Source: Castor canadensis (lineage: Eukaryota > Chordata > Mammalia > Rodentia > Castoridae). From it: 64,000 bases of DNA. The position numbers and the translations under genes were made by a program. How positions within the stretch are numbered: the first letter of the stretch is position 1; every line of letters begins with the position of its first letter. Under the pieces are notes generated by a model that was not told where the DNA came from, ran no database searches, and saw only the letters and a program-made list of their open reading frames with translations. Location of the stretch: the NCBI RefSeq assembly GCF_047511655.1, contig NC_133402.1, positions 68,142,951 through 68,206,950 of the forward strand, read 5' to 3'. Positions 12,321 to 23,817 of this stretch are shown in pieces.

Positions 12321-12382
12321 CTTTCAGACTTGGTCTGTACACTGGCTTTCTGATTTGTGCAGCTGATCGTTCAGAAAGTCAG
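12321..12382 (+). pseudogene. GYG1: Decayed duplicate of the GYG1 penultimate exon
   Basis: This segment shares 27 consecutive identical bases (12325-12351) with the true exon (11601-11627). It follows a ctgcag acceptor-like site and ends at a gtatgcag donor-like site, both matching those of the true exon. Similarity continues about 48 bases upstream. Read in the exon's frame it gives LSDLVCTLAF and then TGA; the second half has diverged and is 11 bases longer. It lies in the 3' UTR behind the normal stop codon, so in the normal transcript it is untranslated. It could be an inert relic or, less likely, an alternative terminal exon. Confidence 0.85.
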
Positions 12383-12802
12383 GTATGCAGATTGACACCA
12401 TGTGTGATAAAGGAACCTGATATAAAGATACTAAGATGGCTCTAGAAACTCTTAAAATGTTACAGAACCAGGCTCCAATCCGTCTCCTTTAGAACGGGAC
12501 GTGGTACCTATCCCCTTGCTTGCTTGCTTGTACCCTTCACTTGACCTGTATTTTAGTATTTGCCCAAAGGCTGCCAGAGTGGTAATTAATTCTACTTTCA
12601 GGTAACAGCAGCCTTTCCTAACACTGCCGAGGGATTCATACACAAACACACACCCCACAGATGGCGTTAACCCATTCTGTTTCCTCATTGCAGCTCACCA
12701 GTTTTCTATGCACCGTAAGACAGCATGCAGAAATGCTTTTGTTCAGTTCTGTATATCTGAAAAATAGCAGTGTGTTCTCTGATGGTAGCACTCTGTATGA
12801 AA

Positions 12803-12808
12803 AATAAA
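12803..12808 (+). terminator. GYG1: GYG1 polyadenylation signal AATAAA
   Basis: A canonical AATAAA lies 717 bases after the stop codon and is followed within 30 bases by a T/G-rich stretch (ttggttgttt), the expected downstream element. No earlier AATAAA was noticed in the 3' UTR. Confidence 0.75.
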
Positions 12809-12825
12809 GACTTAATGTCATATCT

Positions 12826-15160
12826 TGGTTGTTTAATTAAGTATTCCCTACCTCATCCTTGAAAAAATGAGGTAACTTTTCATAGTATGTAGAGTTTGCC
12901 ATAGTTTCAAACTAGTGTAAAGCCTGACACAGGTGTGTGCTTTGAAGTTTGTTATCTAAGAGACTTAACACTCATGTTCTGCAGAGATGGTGACAGATCT
13001 GACAGGTGAGGCAAAGTGACAGACATCAGTTTATCTGTCAACCTACGTTATGTCCCCACTAGCTATCTAGATAGAATACTGGAGCCTTGAAAAGATCATG
13101 CTGTCAGTCTCTGACCATACGTGGTAATTTTTCAGGACAGCTGGAACCAGTACCGGACCCAGTACCTTCTCCTGATTTTTGTCCTAAATAACATTAAGTG
13201 TAGGTTTATTAAAGTTACAGATGATTCTGGGCCACAAGGGGTGGCAAGCTAGGGAAGGGTGGCATCCAACAGAACCCTTTAAAACTAAGATGAATAACCC
13301 GAAGGAATTTGAAGGAAGCAGAGTAGAGCACGACTGTTCGAGCACCCGAGGCTTAACTGAGCAGATGCTGCGGTGGCTTTGTCACCTAGTCTCTGTAATC
13401 ACCTCCTTCACCTCATCAATACCCAATGTGAGTACACATTTCCTATGGCCAAATGAATACACGTGGGCTCGGACACCTACAGGCAACAATGGCTGGGGCC
13501 ACCATGGAAGCCAGTTTCCATGAGCTCAGAGGATCCCGAGGATCTGCAGAAAATGGGAAATGACCCTTGGAGACGAAGTAGCTACTGGGAGCTGCGGAGA
13601 ATGAGTTGCTGTGACCTCGGAGTACATGGTTTACCAAGCGTGCATCGCGTGCTATGGTACAAAGACCTCTAGATCACTTTAGCTAGTCAGAACTTTGCCT
13701 GTTGCCTTCTGGGCCCCTCATTGAGACAGATTTAAAATAGAGACTCACCTTCAAATACCTGATACCACCTTAATTTGTATGGCCACGCAATATGCATTCC
13801 AATAGGGTATTACAAGAGGTAGGAAACATAACATTAAATTTGGGAGCCAAACATTGTATTGTTTTGTGTTGTATTTACTACCTCCTCTTGCCTGTTTTTA
13901 ACAGAGCATGAGAAATAAAGCCTGAAGGTGGAAAAGTTTACATCATTGACTTTTAAGATTTTTCTAAAATATTTAGGAAAGGCTATTAACTTTTAGAATC
14001 AGAACTAGTGCTATTTATCACAGAAAATAGCATACGACAGAAGTGAAGGTGTGTTAGGCTGTCTGGCTGGAAGTCACCAAGCCAGGCCGACAGCTTTCCT
14101 TCCCTCAGGGATGGTCTAATTAGGTGGGTTACTAACTCTGTTCATGCAAAGTTGCATAATTAAACTACAAAATCTTTTTCATGTAGCCAAAAATGCCAAG
14201 GATTACTTAGTAAGACCTATACGAAGGCAGAGCTCAAATCCTAAGACACACACCTGTACCATCAATATACCTTTTTTTTTTTTTTTTTGTGGTACTGGGG
14301 CTTGAACTCAGGGCCTCCACCTTGAGCACCTCCATCAGCCCTACTTTTGTGATAGGGTTTCCCAAACTGTTTGCCCAGGCTGGCTTCAAACCATGATTCT
14401 CCTGATCTCTGCCTCCTGAGTAGCTAGGATTTACAGGTGTGAGCCGCCGGCCCTTGGCTACCCATCCTTTTTCATCTCCATATTACCACTGGTGGGTAGA
14501 ACAGCCTTGACCACAAGACAAACCTGTCCCACAAAGGCCACACCATACCTCTGGGGATTAGCTCTGTGCTCGATCAAGGTCTGTGAGTAAGGCATAAAAC
14601 GGGTGCTTATCTTAATTCCTCTTATACTTCTATGTCCCTGTTGTACCCTTTGCAAGTATTTTAATGTGTTAAAAAACAAATATTTGATTTCTTACCTGAG
14701 CAAGACATTATATCTGTCCTCATGTTTTTTTGCAAGTCTTATCCAAATAGAAACAAACAGAACTTTGGCAAGTACTGTAAATAAAATGTGGAAAAAATAC
14801 ACCAATGCATTTCACATTCCCCAGCAAGCAGAAAGTTTTCACTACCTGGGGATGATTTCATTGTTGGTGGTTGGTTCATAAATGACATAGGATTATTTTC
14901 TCGATCAATCCTAGAGTTGTATTTTAAGGGCAAAATCTATGATGGTTTAGGGTACTATTTGTAAACATAGGTATCCTAAGTCCTTTTTTTCTTACAAATG
15001 AAATTAATTAGAATCAGTGTTTTAGATCAAGGCATTTTAAGTAAACTGTATAAATTCTGAACCAGAATTTTAATCATTTAAATTGAGCAAAATAAAAGCT
15101 GAGAACGAGTAAATTATGAGCACTTCAATAAAAAGATTATATAATATAAACATCTTCACA
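12826..15160. other. Gap between the converging GYG1 and HLTF genes
   Basis: About 2.3 kb between the inferred 3' ends. It contains a minus-strand composite SINE at 14272-14459; otherwise no gene, RNA or recognised element was seen. AT-rich sequence predominates after 14600. Confidence 0.65.
14272..14459 (-). repeat. Composite B1-like plus ID-like SINE
   Basis: Full-looking minus-strand copy with a poly(T) lead, the B box in gttcaagccccag form and a B1 arm ending in cctgtaaatcc on the minus strand. It lies in the gap between GYG1 and HLTF. Confidence 0.85.
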
Positions 15161-15179
15161 GAAATGAGTTAATGAAAAA

Positions 15180-15185
15180 TTTATT
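15180..15185 (-). terminator. HLTF: Candidate distal HLTF polyadenylation signal
   Basis: AATAAA on the minus strand about 2.03 kb after the stop. The sequence that follows (towards lower coordinates) is U-rich on the minus strand, as expected for a cleavage region. Confidence 0.5.
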
Positions 15186-15241
15186 TCCTTTAAAGAGAAA
15201 ATAAATTATGGCACCAAGGAAGCTAATAAATTTTTGAAGTT

Positions 15242-15247
15242 TTTATT
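15242..15247 (-). terminator. HLTF: Candidate proximal HLTF polyadenylation signal
   Basis: A second canonical AATAAA on the minus strand, 62 bases before the distal one. Either or both could be used. Confidence 0.45.
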
Positions 15248-16284
15248 GATTTTAAATTCAAAACAAAATCCAGTTTGAAGCACAATAGGGATTACAATGC
15301 TTTGATCTACTCTACAGCTACTGTTTTATGCAGTAATAAAACAGAATCAACAGCAATACCATAATGCGCAGTCTTCATTCCAGTGGTTTATGTATTTTCT
15401 TAGGATGAATTAAATTTTTTTGTTTAACACCACTTAATATAACTGTACAGAAACAAAAGGAACTTTTTAATGAACTGCTCAAGTTACCCTTATATGCATG
15501 TGTTTAAAACATAACCATAAGCACTTGGGTCAGAAGCAAGCTGTCTTTGCCTTGACAGTGAGTTTGAAAGGCTTCACTGTGTGATCAAGAAGAGTAAGTA
15601 GACTGTGCGGGGTTTTGTTTGCTAAAGTCTGTTTACACTTAATCTCACTGGAGTTATCAGTATCCACAGAACCCAATACCACATTTCATGAGGTTCTGAT
15701 CAACCTGAGTTTTCTGTGTAAGGACAGACCTACAGCAGCAGGTCAAGAACTTTTCCTGGCTCCTGATGCTAGGAGACAAAGCCCACGCCAATATTCCCTC
15801 TCACCCCTGCAGAGAGGTTTGGTCTTGATGAATCCTCACCTGTGGCCTCTGGGAAGATTCTTGCTGGCTAATCCACTGTCCCCTGGGGCAAGAGCCAGGG
15901 CACCAGAGCAAGAGCTGGTGAGACATCTGGCACAGCCCTCAGCTGTGCCCTCTAGCACAATGTTGCTTCAAACCTCTTCAGAAGTCTCTTCTAACATTGT
16001 AAATAAAGTTTTAGCTGTTCTGAAGTCTGTATTGTGGAGCATGAAACATCCATTGTAGTAATTTGGATTCAAGAACTTTCCCTCAAGGTACTAAAACCAC
16101 TGATTGCCTAACCTGATTGGTGAATTTCTAGTTATTTTAAATATGACTCAAAGAGTCACCTACAGTTCTGTGGCAATTGACAAAACAGGTAAGAAAAACA
16201 TAAGGATGAATTGCTGAAGTTCCAAACGTGAATTCTGTTTCTGAACACATGACATTTTTACATTCAAGATTAAGATGTCTTTAA

Positions 16285-16325
16285 GGGTCGAAACGACTTT
16301 GGAGGTCATCCAGCCCAACTTCCAT
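16285..16325. repeat. HLTF: Possible CR1/L3-type relic in the HLTF 3' UTR
   Basis: The phrase ggaggtcatccagcccaact resembles a widely conserved CR1/L3 or MIR3-like core. Weak, motif-level evidence only. Confidence 0.3.
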
Positions 16326-17218
16326 CCAGACATCACCACGCCGCGCACATATAGCAGTCTTCTGAATTATAAAAATTTATAGTTATTTCCAAAAAAAAAG
16401 CTACATAAATAAAAAAGTATCTATTTATAGAAATCTCTATTTAAATTCCGTAATTTAAATATTCAAATCAAATCAGGTAGAACTGCTTCCTCTGATCCCC
16501 ACAGACTGTATTTACACCCTGTGTATACAAAACAATGGATGTAGTACCACTCAACTAAAAGGGAGAGAACAGGGCTGTGACACAGTCCCTAATTTGTTCA
16601 TGAACATAAAACTGCAAGCCACGGATGTGAATTATCTCTCAGTGAAGCTGTAAAAAAAAAAAAAAAAAAGAAAGAAAAAAATCACAAATAACTTGCTAAC
16701 TTGGACTTTGGTCTCTCATTTAAGGTTAGTTTTGGAATGAAATTAGGTTTTTAGAAGTCCAGTAAAATCAGTCTCTCTCACAGTCTGTACATGTGTGAAA
16801 AATTTACAAGGACAGTGAACCCACTTATCACAGTCAGGCTTTGGTGAATAACCAAGTATGTCTAACATAGAAAATAAGTCTCTACTGATCAACAGTATAA
16901 AAGCTTGGCCCTTGTTTAACATGACAGAGCTGAGTCCTTGGAAGGAAACACCCAACACAGACACTTGAGAAGCTGAGAAACAAAGCAACTTTCCCTCAAA
17001 AGGTTGGTTTAGGCCACAGTGTATAACGGAACTTATTGCTATCTGAAGTATCATTAAAAACAGGTTCATACGTAGCAGAGCCTACATGTCAGAAACACTT
17101 TTCACTAATACAAAGCAAAATGCCCCCTTCGGAAGACACTCTAGATCTCTCACTCCTAAGTCTAGTATTTCACTTGAAAACATAGTATCTGATCGAACTG
17201 ACCTTACAAATCCCACCA

Positions 17219-17371
17219 TTATAAATCAATTAAAGTTCTGATTTCGTTGATTTTCGCTTGCTTCGTGTCACTTGTGTTGGTTTTCTTCATCCCGAAGGCT
17301 CCTGCTGCAAGCTCTCTTTTTGTGTTCTGTATTTTGAGCATGTTTTCTTCAACAGAATCCTTCACAATGAA
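17219..17371 (-). CDS. HLTF: HLTF exon 25 (last coding exon, stop)
   Basis: Residues 963-1012 plus TAA at 17219-17221: FIVKDSVEENMLKIQNTKRE, LAAGAFGMKKTNTSD, INEIRTLIDL. The C-terminal IRTLIDL is the conserved HLTF end. The acceptor is a pyrimidine-rich ttttttgaag. Confidence 0.97.
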   Translation of the reverse strand, partial: FIVKDSVEENMLKIQNTKRELAAGAFGMKKTNTSDTKQAKINEIRTLIDL

Positions 17372-18020
17372 CTTCAAAAAAGAAAAGGAGGAGGAAAAGT
17401 GAAATGAGTTAAGTACTTTTTAGGTAACAATATTTGAATTCTTTAATATAAAAAGTCCTTATACGAACAATAAAAGAACTCTTTTTGAGAAGCACAAAGG
17501 CACAACAGTGCCCACTAAAAATGAAAAACTAAAGTCTGAGACATGGAATGTTGGGGTACAAGGAGTCTGCAGTCTTACCAAGTGTTACACAGCTCTGAAA
17601 GTAATTGATAAGAAGCTGTTAGTGCCTTTTTTTCTCACTACAGAGAGACTATTTAGAACATGTTAGAACCACTAGGCTAAGCTTCCTTTATCACCCAGGA
17701 TGAAAAGTTTGCTCACATAAAAAAAAAGGCAGGAAGGACAGAAGTCACATCTTAGAACCCAAAACCCTGTTAAGAACATCACACACATAAATTATATAGG
17801 TACTCCCAACTACAGCATTAGCAAAATGAATTTAGTATTCTTCATAAAAAAGCCAAATGAGGGTTTTCCAGATGAAAGAATTGGGTTTTTATCCAGTAGT
17901 TTGTAACACTGAACAAAATGGAAAGAAAAAAAAATGTGACCTTCTTCTCAACAGATACTTAAGAGCATTTGATAAAATTCAACATTTAATTCTCTTAAAA
18001 ACCTTGACTTAAAACCTCTT

Positions 18021-18260
18021 GCCAGGCACCTGTGGCTCATGCCTATAATCCTAGCTATGCCTATAATGCTAGCTACGTGGGAAGCAGAGATCAGGACTGA
18101 GGTTTAAAGCCAGCCCAGGCAAATAGTTCCAGCCACCCTATCTCGAAAAAACCCATCACAAAACAGGGCTGGCGGAGTGCCTCAAGTGGGAAAGAGCCTA
18201 CCTGGAGAGTGTGAGGCCCTGAGCTCAAGCCCCAGTACTACAAAAAAAAAAAAAAAAAAG
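18021..18260 (+). repeat. Composite B1-like plus ID-like SINE
   Basis: Standard composite with an internal duplication of the phrase atgcctataatcctagcta (about 18041-18075) and an A tail from 18242. Confidence 0.85.
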
Positions 18261-19215
18261 CCTCATTACTAGGAATAAAAGACATGTCCTCAACCTTACT
18301 AAGGATGTAAGAAAACATACTCAATGTGAAAGTATTCCCAAAAAACAGAACAAGCCTATCATTACTGCTACCAAATGCTGTATAGAAGTTGTCGTTACTA
18401 AGAAGCATCATAAACTCCACTGAACTCCACAGGAGAGCTAAGCAGATGCTCCCTGTGTTCCTGCGGAAACACTCCTCAGACTAAAGCCGTTCTCCAAGGA
18501 ATCATAAATGTAATAAATCTTCAGAAACTATTTCTTAAATGGGACTTAGTAACAAAGGCCCAAATTTGACGAACAGTAACAGCAGTGACAACACAATTTT
18601 CAGAATGAATGGTAGTAAGAACACTTTATCCAATCGGATATCAGAACCTGCTTTGTGAAGCCACAGAATCATAAAGCAGTGTGAGAGCAGGAGAGGAGGG
18701 GAGCAGAACATTCTAGAAAGAGACCTGTATCTACATCTCACTAGAAGAGGATGGACTGTAAAACAAAGGTGACTGAACAACTGGGTCTTCATTTGGCAAG
18801 ACCTGAAATTGTCTCACAAAACATAAAATCTTCCAGAAGAATCAGAAAAATACAGAATAGTTTTTAAAATCTAGACCTATTTTAAAAAGACTGACACATT
18901 AGAAATCACAAAAATTCTGAAGCTTTCTCATGACAAAAAGCTCTGAAGTTTCAAAAGCAAGCAAGAGCCGAGACTAAGCCATTCTAAGCACAGAACACCA
19001 CTGAATGTCAATGTGTAAAGGAGGCTTTTAACTACAAATGTGCATTTGTACTGCAACTGAAACTGTCAAGATACAAACAGGCCATGCACAGAACATCTAT
19101 GAGCAAACGTGAAGTATGTTCAGGATAAATGCGAATTCATGTATGCTAATTAGCAAGTAAACATCACAAAAGCATAAATTTCTACCAGTCTCACACATTA
19201 CAAGCCCATTTGGGG

Positions 19216-19300
19216 TTTATTTGTCTCAGTAGTTCTGGGTATAAAATCCAGGGCCCTGTGCACGATAGGCAAGTGCTCCCAGGCCTATGTCCCCAGCCTA
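19216..19300 (-). repeat. ID-like SINE, diverged
   Basis: Minus-strand copy recognised by ggctggggacataggcc and the aggccctggattt block on that strand. Confidence 0.55.
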
Positions 19301-19364
19301 TGAAGTATATTCTGAAAGCAAGTCGTCGTTCTCAGGTGCTAAGAATGGCTTTGCAGAATACTGA

Positions 19365-19580
19365 AATCCGAGACAAAGCAGAATGGTGACGGCCAGTGGG
19401 TGGGGAGGGAGAGATGGGGAGCTCTTGTTTAATGGGTACAAAGGTTCAGATTGATACAACAGAAAAGTGCTGCAGATGGATGGTAGTGATTGATGGTTGC
19501 ACAATATTGTGTGTATACTTAATGATTAAAATAATGGCAAAGTGGTGTATTTTGTTGTATATATTTTACTACAAAAAAAT
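19365..19580 (+). repeat. L1M LINE 3' end relic
   Basis: Contains agaatggtgacggccagtgg, ggggagggagagatgggg, tgatggttgcacaatattgtg and an A-rich end, the typical tail of old L1M elements. Confidence 0.7.
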
Positions 19581-19591
19581 GTGCTGATCAA

Positions 19592-19913
19592 AGCCAATGG
19601 CTCAAGCCTGTAATCCTAGCTACTTGGGAGGCAGAAATTAGGAGAATCATGGTTTGAGGCCAACCCAGCAAAAGTCTGTGAGACCCAGTGTCAACCAATA
19701 GCTGGATGAGGTGGCACACACCTGTCCTCCTAGCTACTGCAGGAAGAGTGAAGTAGGAGGATTGTGGCCCAAGCTGGCCTGGGCAAAAAGCAAGACCCTA
19801 TCTCAAAAGTAACCAGAGCAAAAAGGGCTGGAGTCATAGCTCCAGTGGTAAAGCACCTGCCTAGCAAGCACAAAGCCCTGAGTTCAAACCCTAGTATGGC
19901 CAAAAAAAAAAAA
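19592..19913 (+). repeat. Composite SINE with two B1-like units and one ID-like unit
   Basis: B1-like arms at about 19597 and 19700, then the tRNA-derived unit ending at ttcaaaccctagtatggcc and an A run. Confidence 0.8.
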
Positions 19914-20219
19914 GTCATTATACAGTGACTCTTCAATTCATGTTTTAAGAAAGAGAATATGCTGTAGGATAACACAAGTATAATGCTATTTATTTTTACA
20001 ATAAAAAACTTCAAGTTGAGATTTATATGTCATTACATATGCTACAGACTCAGTGTCCATGATCAGTGTATCTTAAAAGTATTCATGAAGGAGAAGAAAG
20101 GTGAGCTTTCCAGTCTGCTCTCCGTAATTCTCCCTCGGTCATTGCATGTGTTTCTGTAAACCTGTGTTATTTAAAAAGCATGGTAGCATAATCTTGAACA
20201 GCTGATTTTAAGAACTCAC

Positions 20220-20300
20220 TTTTGTGATGATCACCTCCTGCTTCTGGCCCAGTCGGTGGCACCTGTCGAAGCACTGGTCTTCAGCAGCAGGGTTCCAGGC
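20220..20300 (-). CDS. HLTF: HLTF exon 24: motif VI
   Basis: Residues 936-962, 27 full codons: AWNPAAEDQCFDRCHRLGQK, QEVIITK. DRCHRLGQ is SNF2 motif VI with its arginine finger, intact. The acceptor is ttacag and the donor gtgagt. Confidence 0.97.
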
Positions 20301-21460
20301 CTGTAAGAACAGCAGCTCCCTGTTACGGCAGACACATGTGATACTATGCACTGTACCACTTCAGCATTCTGATGGAATTCAAGCACCAACACTACAAACA
20401 GCTCCCCGTCACCAAGACAGGCAGGCAGGCATCCTCCTGTCATCTCACTTCACTTCTAACACTGTAGGATATCTCTTATTGGAAATGCTTGGGACCAGAA
20501 GTGTTTCAGATTTCAAGAGTTTTTCAGATCTGGAATGTCTGCACAGACATTACCAGTTGAGCATCCCTGATCCAAAAATCTGGAATCCAAAACCCAACAC
20601 TTGTTGAGTGTCCTGTCAGTGCTCAAACAGACTCAGACGTGAGAGCATGTCAGATGACAGAGGTCAGCCTGTGCCTAGTAAAGGACCAAAGAGATGGGTC
20701 AGGACCCAACAGAAATGTTTCCTGGTTATCATTTTAAAGTGACAATATGTATGCTCAACAGGGAAACAGGTCATGCATTCTCTCAGATGACTTAGTTTAT
20801 AACAGATGCAATTCTTGGGCCCATTTATGGCAGTTTTCTCCCTTTTTGCTGGTCTTTGGTTTTTTTTCTTTTGTTTCCCTCCATTCATGAAATAAAAGTA
20901 CAAGAAAGGTTTTATGAGTAGTCAACAGTCCTAAGTACTGTTTAAGACTTTGTTGATGCAATTTTCTGCATCTCTTCATGATACTGTTTTGACTTCAAAA
21001 CTTAGCTAAAAAGGACCATACTCATGAGTTGTTTCTTAAGCTGAAGACTGAAATGATGACACAGTAATGGGAAGGGCAACCTAGAGACAGGTACTTAGTC
21101 TGCAAGGACAAGAGCCAAACTGTCAGGGCCTGTTGGAGTCAAGAGCTTTCACATGGGAACTCTGGGAAAATTCTGGGGACCGAAACAGGGAAGTTGTGGG
21201 AACATACATACACACAGGAAACAGGAACACAACATACACACACATGTGAACGACAGACTTTCTAACACAATTTATACTCAGCTGTTACCTTCTTTTAAAG
21301 TTTCCTTTGGACCTAGGAAAGGACAGCTTTGCTATTAACTTGATGCTAGTTAGATTTTGTGCTCTTTTCCAGTATGGAAGTCATGTTTAAGGATATACTT
21401 ATCTCAGGATTTTCTAAAAATGTTACAAAGACCTTGTGTTTCACAAACATGTTGGGGGCA

Positions 21461-21492
21461 GGCAGTACTGGAGTTTGAACTCAGGGCCTCAC
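21461..21492 (-). repeat. SINE fragment
   Basis: A short piece, ggcagtactggagtttgaac and tcagggcctc, matching the B-box end of the ID-like unit on the minus strand. Confidence 0.55.
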
Positions 21493-22844
21493 TCACAAAC
21501 ACATTTTTAAGTTGTTAACCAAGAGACAAAGTTTTTTTTATGTTGCCTGTATTTTATCTAACAATCTAAATGACAAGCTAGTAATATATATAATGACTAC
21601 TGGAAATCCAATTTATCTCATGACGATATAAAACTAACATGTAGGGATTCTGGAAGCAATCAGCTTCATGACCTCGTAGGAGACATGAAAATTTCTTATC
21701 ACATGAAATTTATGTAAAGGTCAAAGATTTTCATGAGCAACTTTTAAAACAGTCTTACTTTTGCGGGGCTTGGTCTTTGTTTTAAAGTTACAAACAACAT
21801 TAAGAAGGTTACCATATTCAGTGAGAAACAAGCAACTTACTACAAACCGCTAACACATTCTGACAGCATTTTTAAACCGTAACTACTAAAGACTGAGTCT
21901 CTGGTCTGCTTTATAATAATAACTATTCCTTTTTTGATAATAACAATCTTCTCCTTGTATATGAGTGTAAGATTTTAGGCAAGACATGCTACCTCGGGAA
22001 TTTATTCTAAACTTAAAACTTCACCCACAGCACTAAGGCCAATACAAAGCAATACCATCATGACCTGCACCCAAGAAACTCGGCTTTATAATTAGTACTG
22101 GGTTGAAGAAGGTCACACTCAAAAAACAAATCATGGTACAAGCATACCACTGACCTAGGAAGCCTCACCAGAATAAAACATGTATCTCGATAAAATTACC
22201 ACACGATGAATCCTCAGAGTTTCAACTGACAAAGTAAAACAGCAAATCTTAACTCTGTGAATGCACAAAAATAGCACAGGGCTACTCAAGCCCACATAGT
22301 GAACCCAGGACAAATTAGACATCAAAGTTATTTCCAGGTCCTGACATCCTGAACTGCCCCTCTGAGTGCTCAGGAAAATGAGTTCCTGGTGGATACAGAC
22401 TCAGGTCACGTGGCTTGAGTAATGTTCAGAGTGAATTTTGGATCTCTGACCTCGAAGGCCTGCAATGCACAACCACAAGTAACTTCACCATATAGGCACT
22501 AAACTTCACCCAGAAGATTCCATTAATGGTATCCCTTTCTCAACTTACAAGCCTAGACCATCTGCCCCCACATCACCTATGACACATTTAAAAATGCAGT
22601 ATTTGCAGTATCCAAAAGTCCTACATCTCTTATGAGGACAGAGGTTTAAAACTGCATGCAACCTAATTCTTAGGCACACTGCATAGACCTTAAGGCCACC
22701 AGCCCCATGACAGTAGCCACTTTGTCTACCTTATTATAAATAGTCATACTCCAATGCCTGGATCACACCCTGACACAAAGCTTGACTTGATTATATCCTA
22801 CACTCATTCCAATGAATAGTGTTTATTCTGCACTCAAAGAGAAG

Positions 22845-23040
22845 TAGCATAGTACAGCACTACGGTCCTCAGGCACACAGAAGCTGACCTGTTTTGCATA
22901 GCACCTGCTGAGTGATGTTGGGCAAATTATTTTCTGTGCTTCAGCTTCCTCGGCTGTAAAACAGCGATAATATGTTATTGCCTTTCTAGGGATGCTATGA
23001 GGATGTCAGTTGTAAAACACTTACGAGAAAGCCCTCTATA
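22845..23040 (+). repeat. MIR SINE
   Basis: Contains ctgagtgatgttgggcaaat, cagcttcctcggctgtaaaac and ctatgaggatgtcagt in MIR order. Confidence 0.75.
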
Positions 23041-23200
23041 TACACATTTACTAAGATGCTGTCTGAAGTTGGTCCAAGAATTTTCACAATCAATTGTAAC
23101 TATGAAGGTATTTACCAAATAGTATGTGCCTTTTATTTCTTTTGAAGGAATAACACTTTGAAAAGTCTAAGAAACTACTTACTTAGATCTATCTACTTAC

Positions 23201-23381
23201 TGGATCCATCAAAAACACTCGAGAAGCTGCGCAAAGATTCAAGCCAACTCCACCTGCTTTTAAAGATAGCAGCATTATAGTTGGAGATCCTGCCTCAGTG
23301 TTTTGGAAACATTGAATTGATTCAACTCTTTTCTTTTGGGCCATGGAACCATCCAAACGAGTAAACACAAATCCTGAGGCT
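23201..23381 (-). CDS. HLTF: HLTF exon 23: motif V
   Basis: Residues 875-935: ASGFVFTRLDGSMAQKKR, CFQNTEAGSPTIMLLSLKAG, GVGLNLCAASRVFLMDP. LDGS, LSLKAGGVGLNL and FLMDP are the lobe 2 signatures; NLCAAS has C where I recall S in human. The acceptor is tattag and the donor gtaagt. Confidence 0.97.
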
Positions 23382-23486
23382 CTAATAGTGAAAAGAGACA
23401 AGTAATATTTACTATACCTTAGGAAAAAAAAAAAAAGTGGAACAGCAGCCAATCTTAGTTTGATCAATTCTATCTTTAGTTTATTT

Positions 23487-23548
23487 GCGCAGTACTAGGT
23501 GTTGAACGAAGGCCTGTGTGTGCCCGGTAAGCACTACAGCCCCAGCTC
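23487..23548 (-). repeat. ID-like SINE fragment
   Basis: Minus-strand copy with gagctggggctgtagtgctt and a diverged B box; it lies in HLTF intron 22. Confidence 0.6.
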
Positions 23549-23817
23549 TCACTAACTCATTTATTTTTTCCTCACTAATTAAACAGATGTTTACTGAGCA
23601 CCTATAACATGCTAGGTACCGTAGTCAAGTTTTTTCCTGATAAATTCAGAACTTCACATTTAAAATCCTCACTACCAGAAAATATGCTATTGTGACTCTG
23701 AATATCATGTTACATAGGTGAAATGACTAAAACATCAAATCAGTTTTGTCTTTGCTATCACATCAATCCACTTATATAAAATCCTTTTAATCAAGATGAA
23801 AACATCATGGAACTTAC

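Larger units (their letters stand above)
12087..12825 (+). other. GYG1: GYG1 3' UTR (end approximate)
   Basis: Sequence between the GYG1 stop codon and the region just after the AATAAA at 12803-12808. The segment 12272-12390 is a decayed duplicate of the penultimate exon and its flanks. The rest shows no recognised repeat. The cleavage point is inferred at about 12-25 bases after the signal. Confidence 0.7.
15160..17218 (-). other. HLTF: HLTF 3' UTR (end approximate)
   Basis: Sequence downstream of the HLTF stop on the minus strand. Two AATAAA signals read on the minus strand (15242-15247 and 15180-15185) are candidates for the end, giving a 3' UTR of about 2 kb. A 17 to 18-base A run on the + strand sits at about 16651-16668. 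A short stretch near 16285-16325 resembles an ancient CR1/L3-type repeat. The exact end is inferred. Confidence 0.55.
17372..20219 (-). other. HLTF: HLTF intron 24
   Basis: The last HLTF intron, 2.8 kb, with a composite SINE at 18021, an ID-like element at 19216, an L1M tail at 19365 and a trimeric SINE at 19592. No other exon recognised. Confidence 0.8.
20301..23200 (-). other. HLTF: HLTF intron 23
   Basis: 2.9 kb of AT-rich sequence with a SINE fragment near 21461 and a MIR at 22845-23040; otherwise nothing recognised. Confidence 0.8.
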
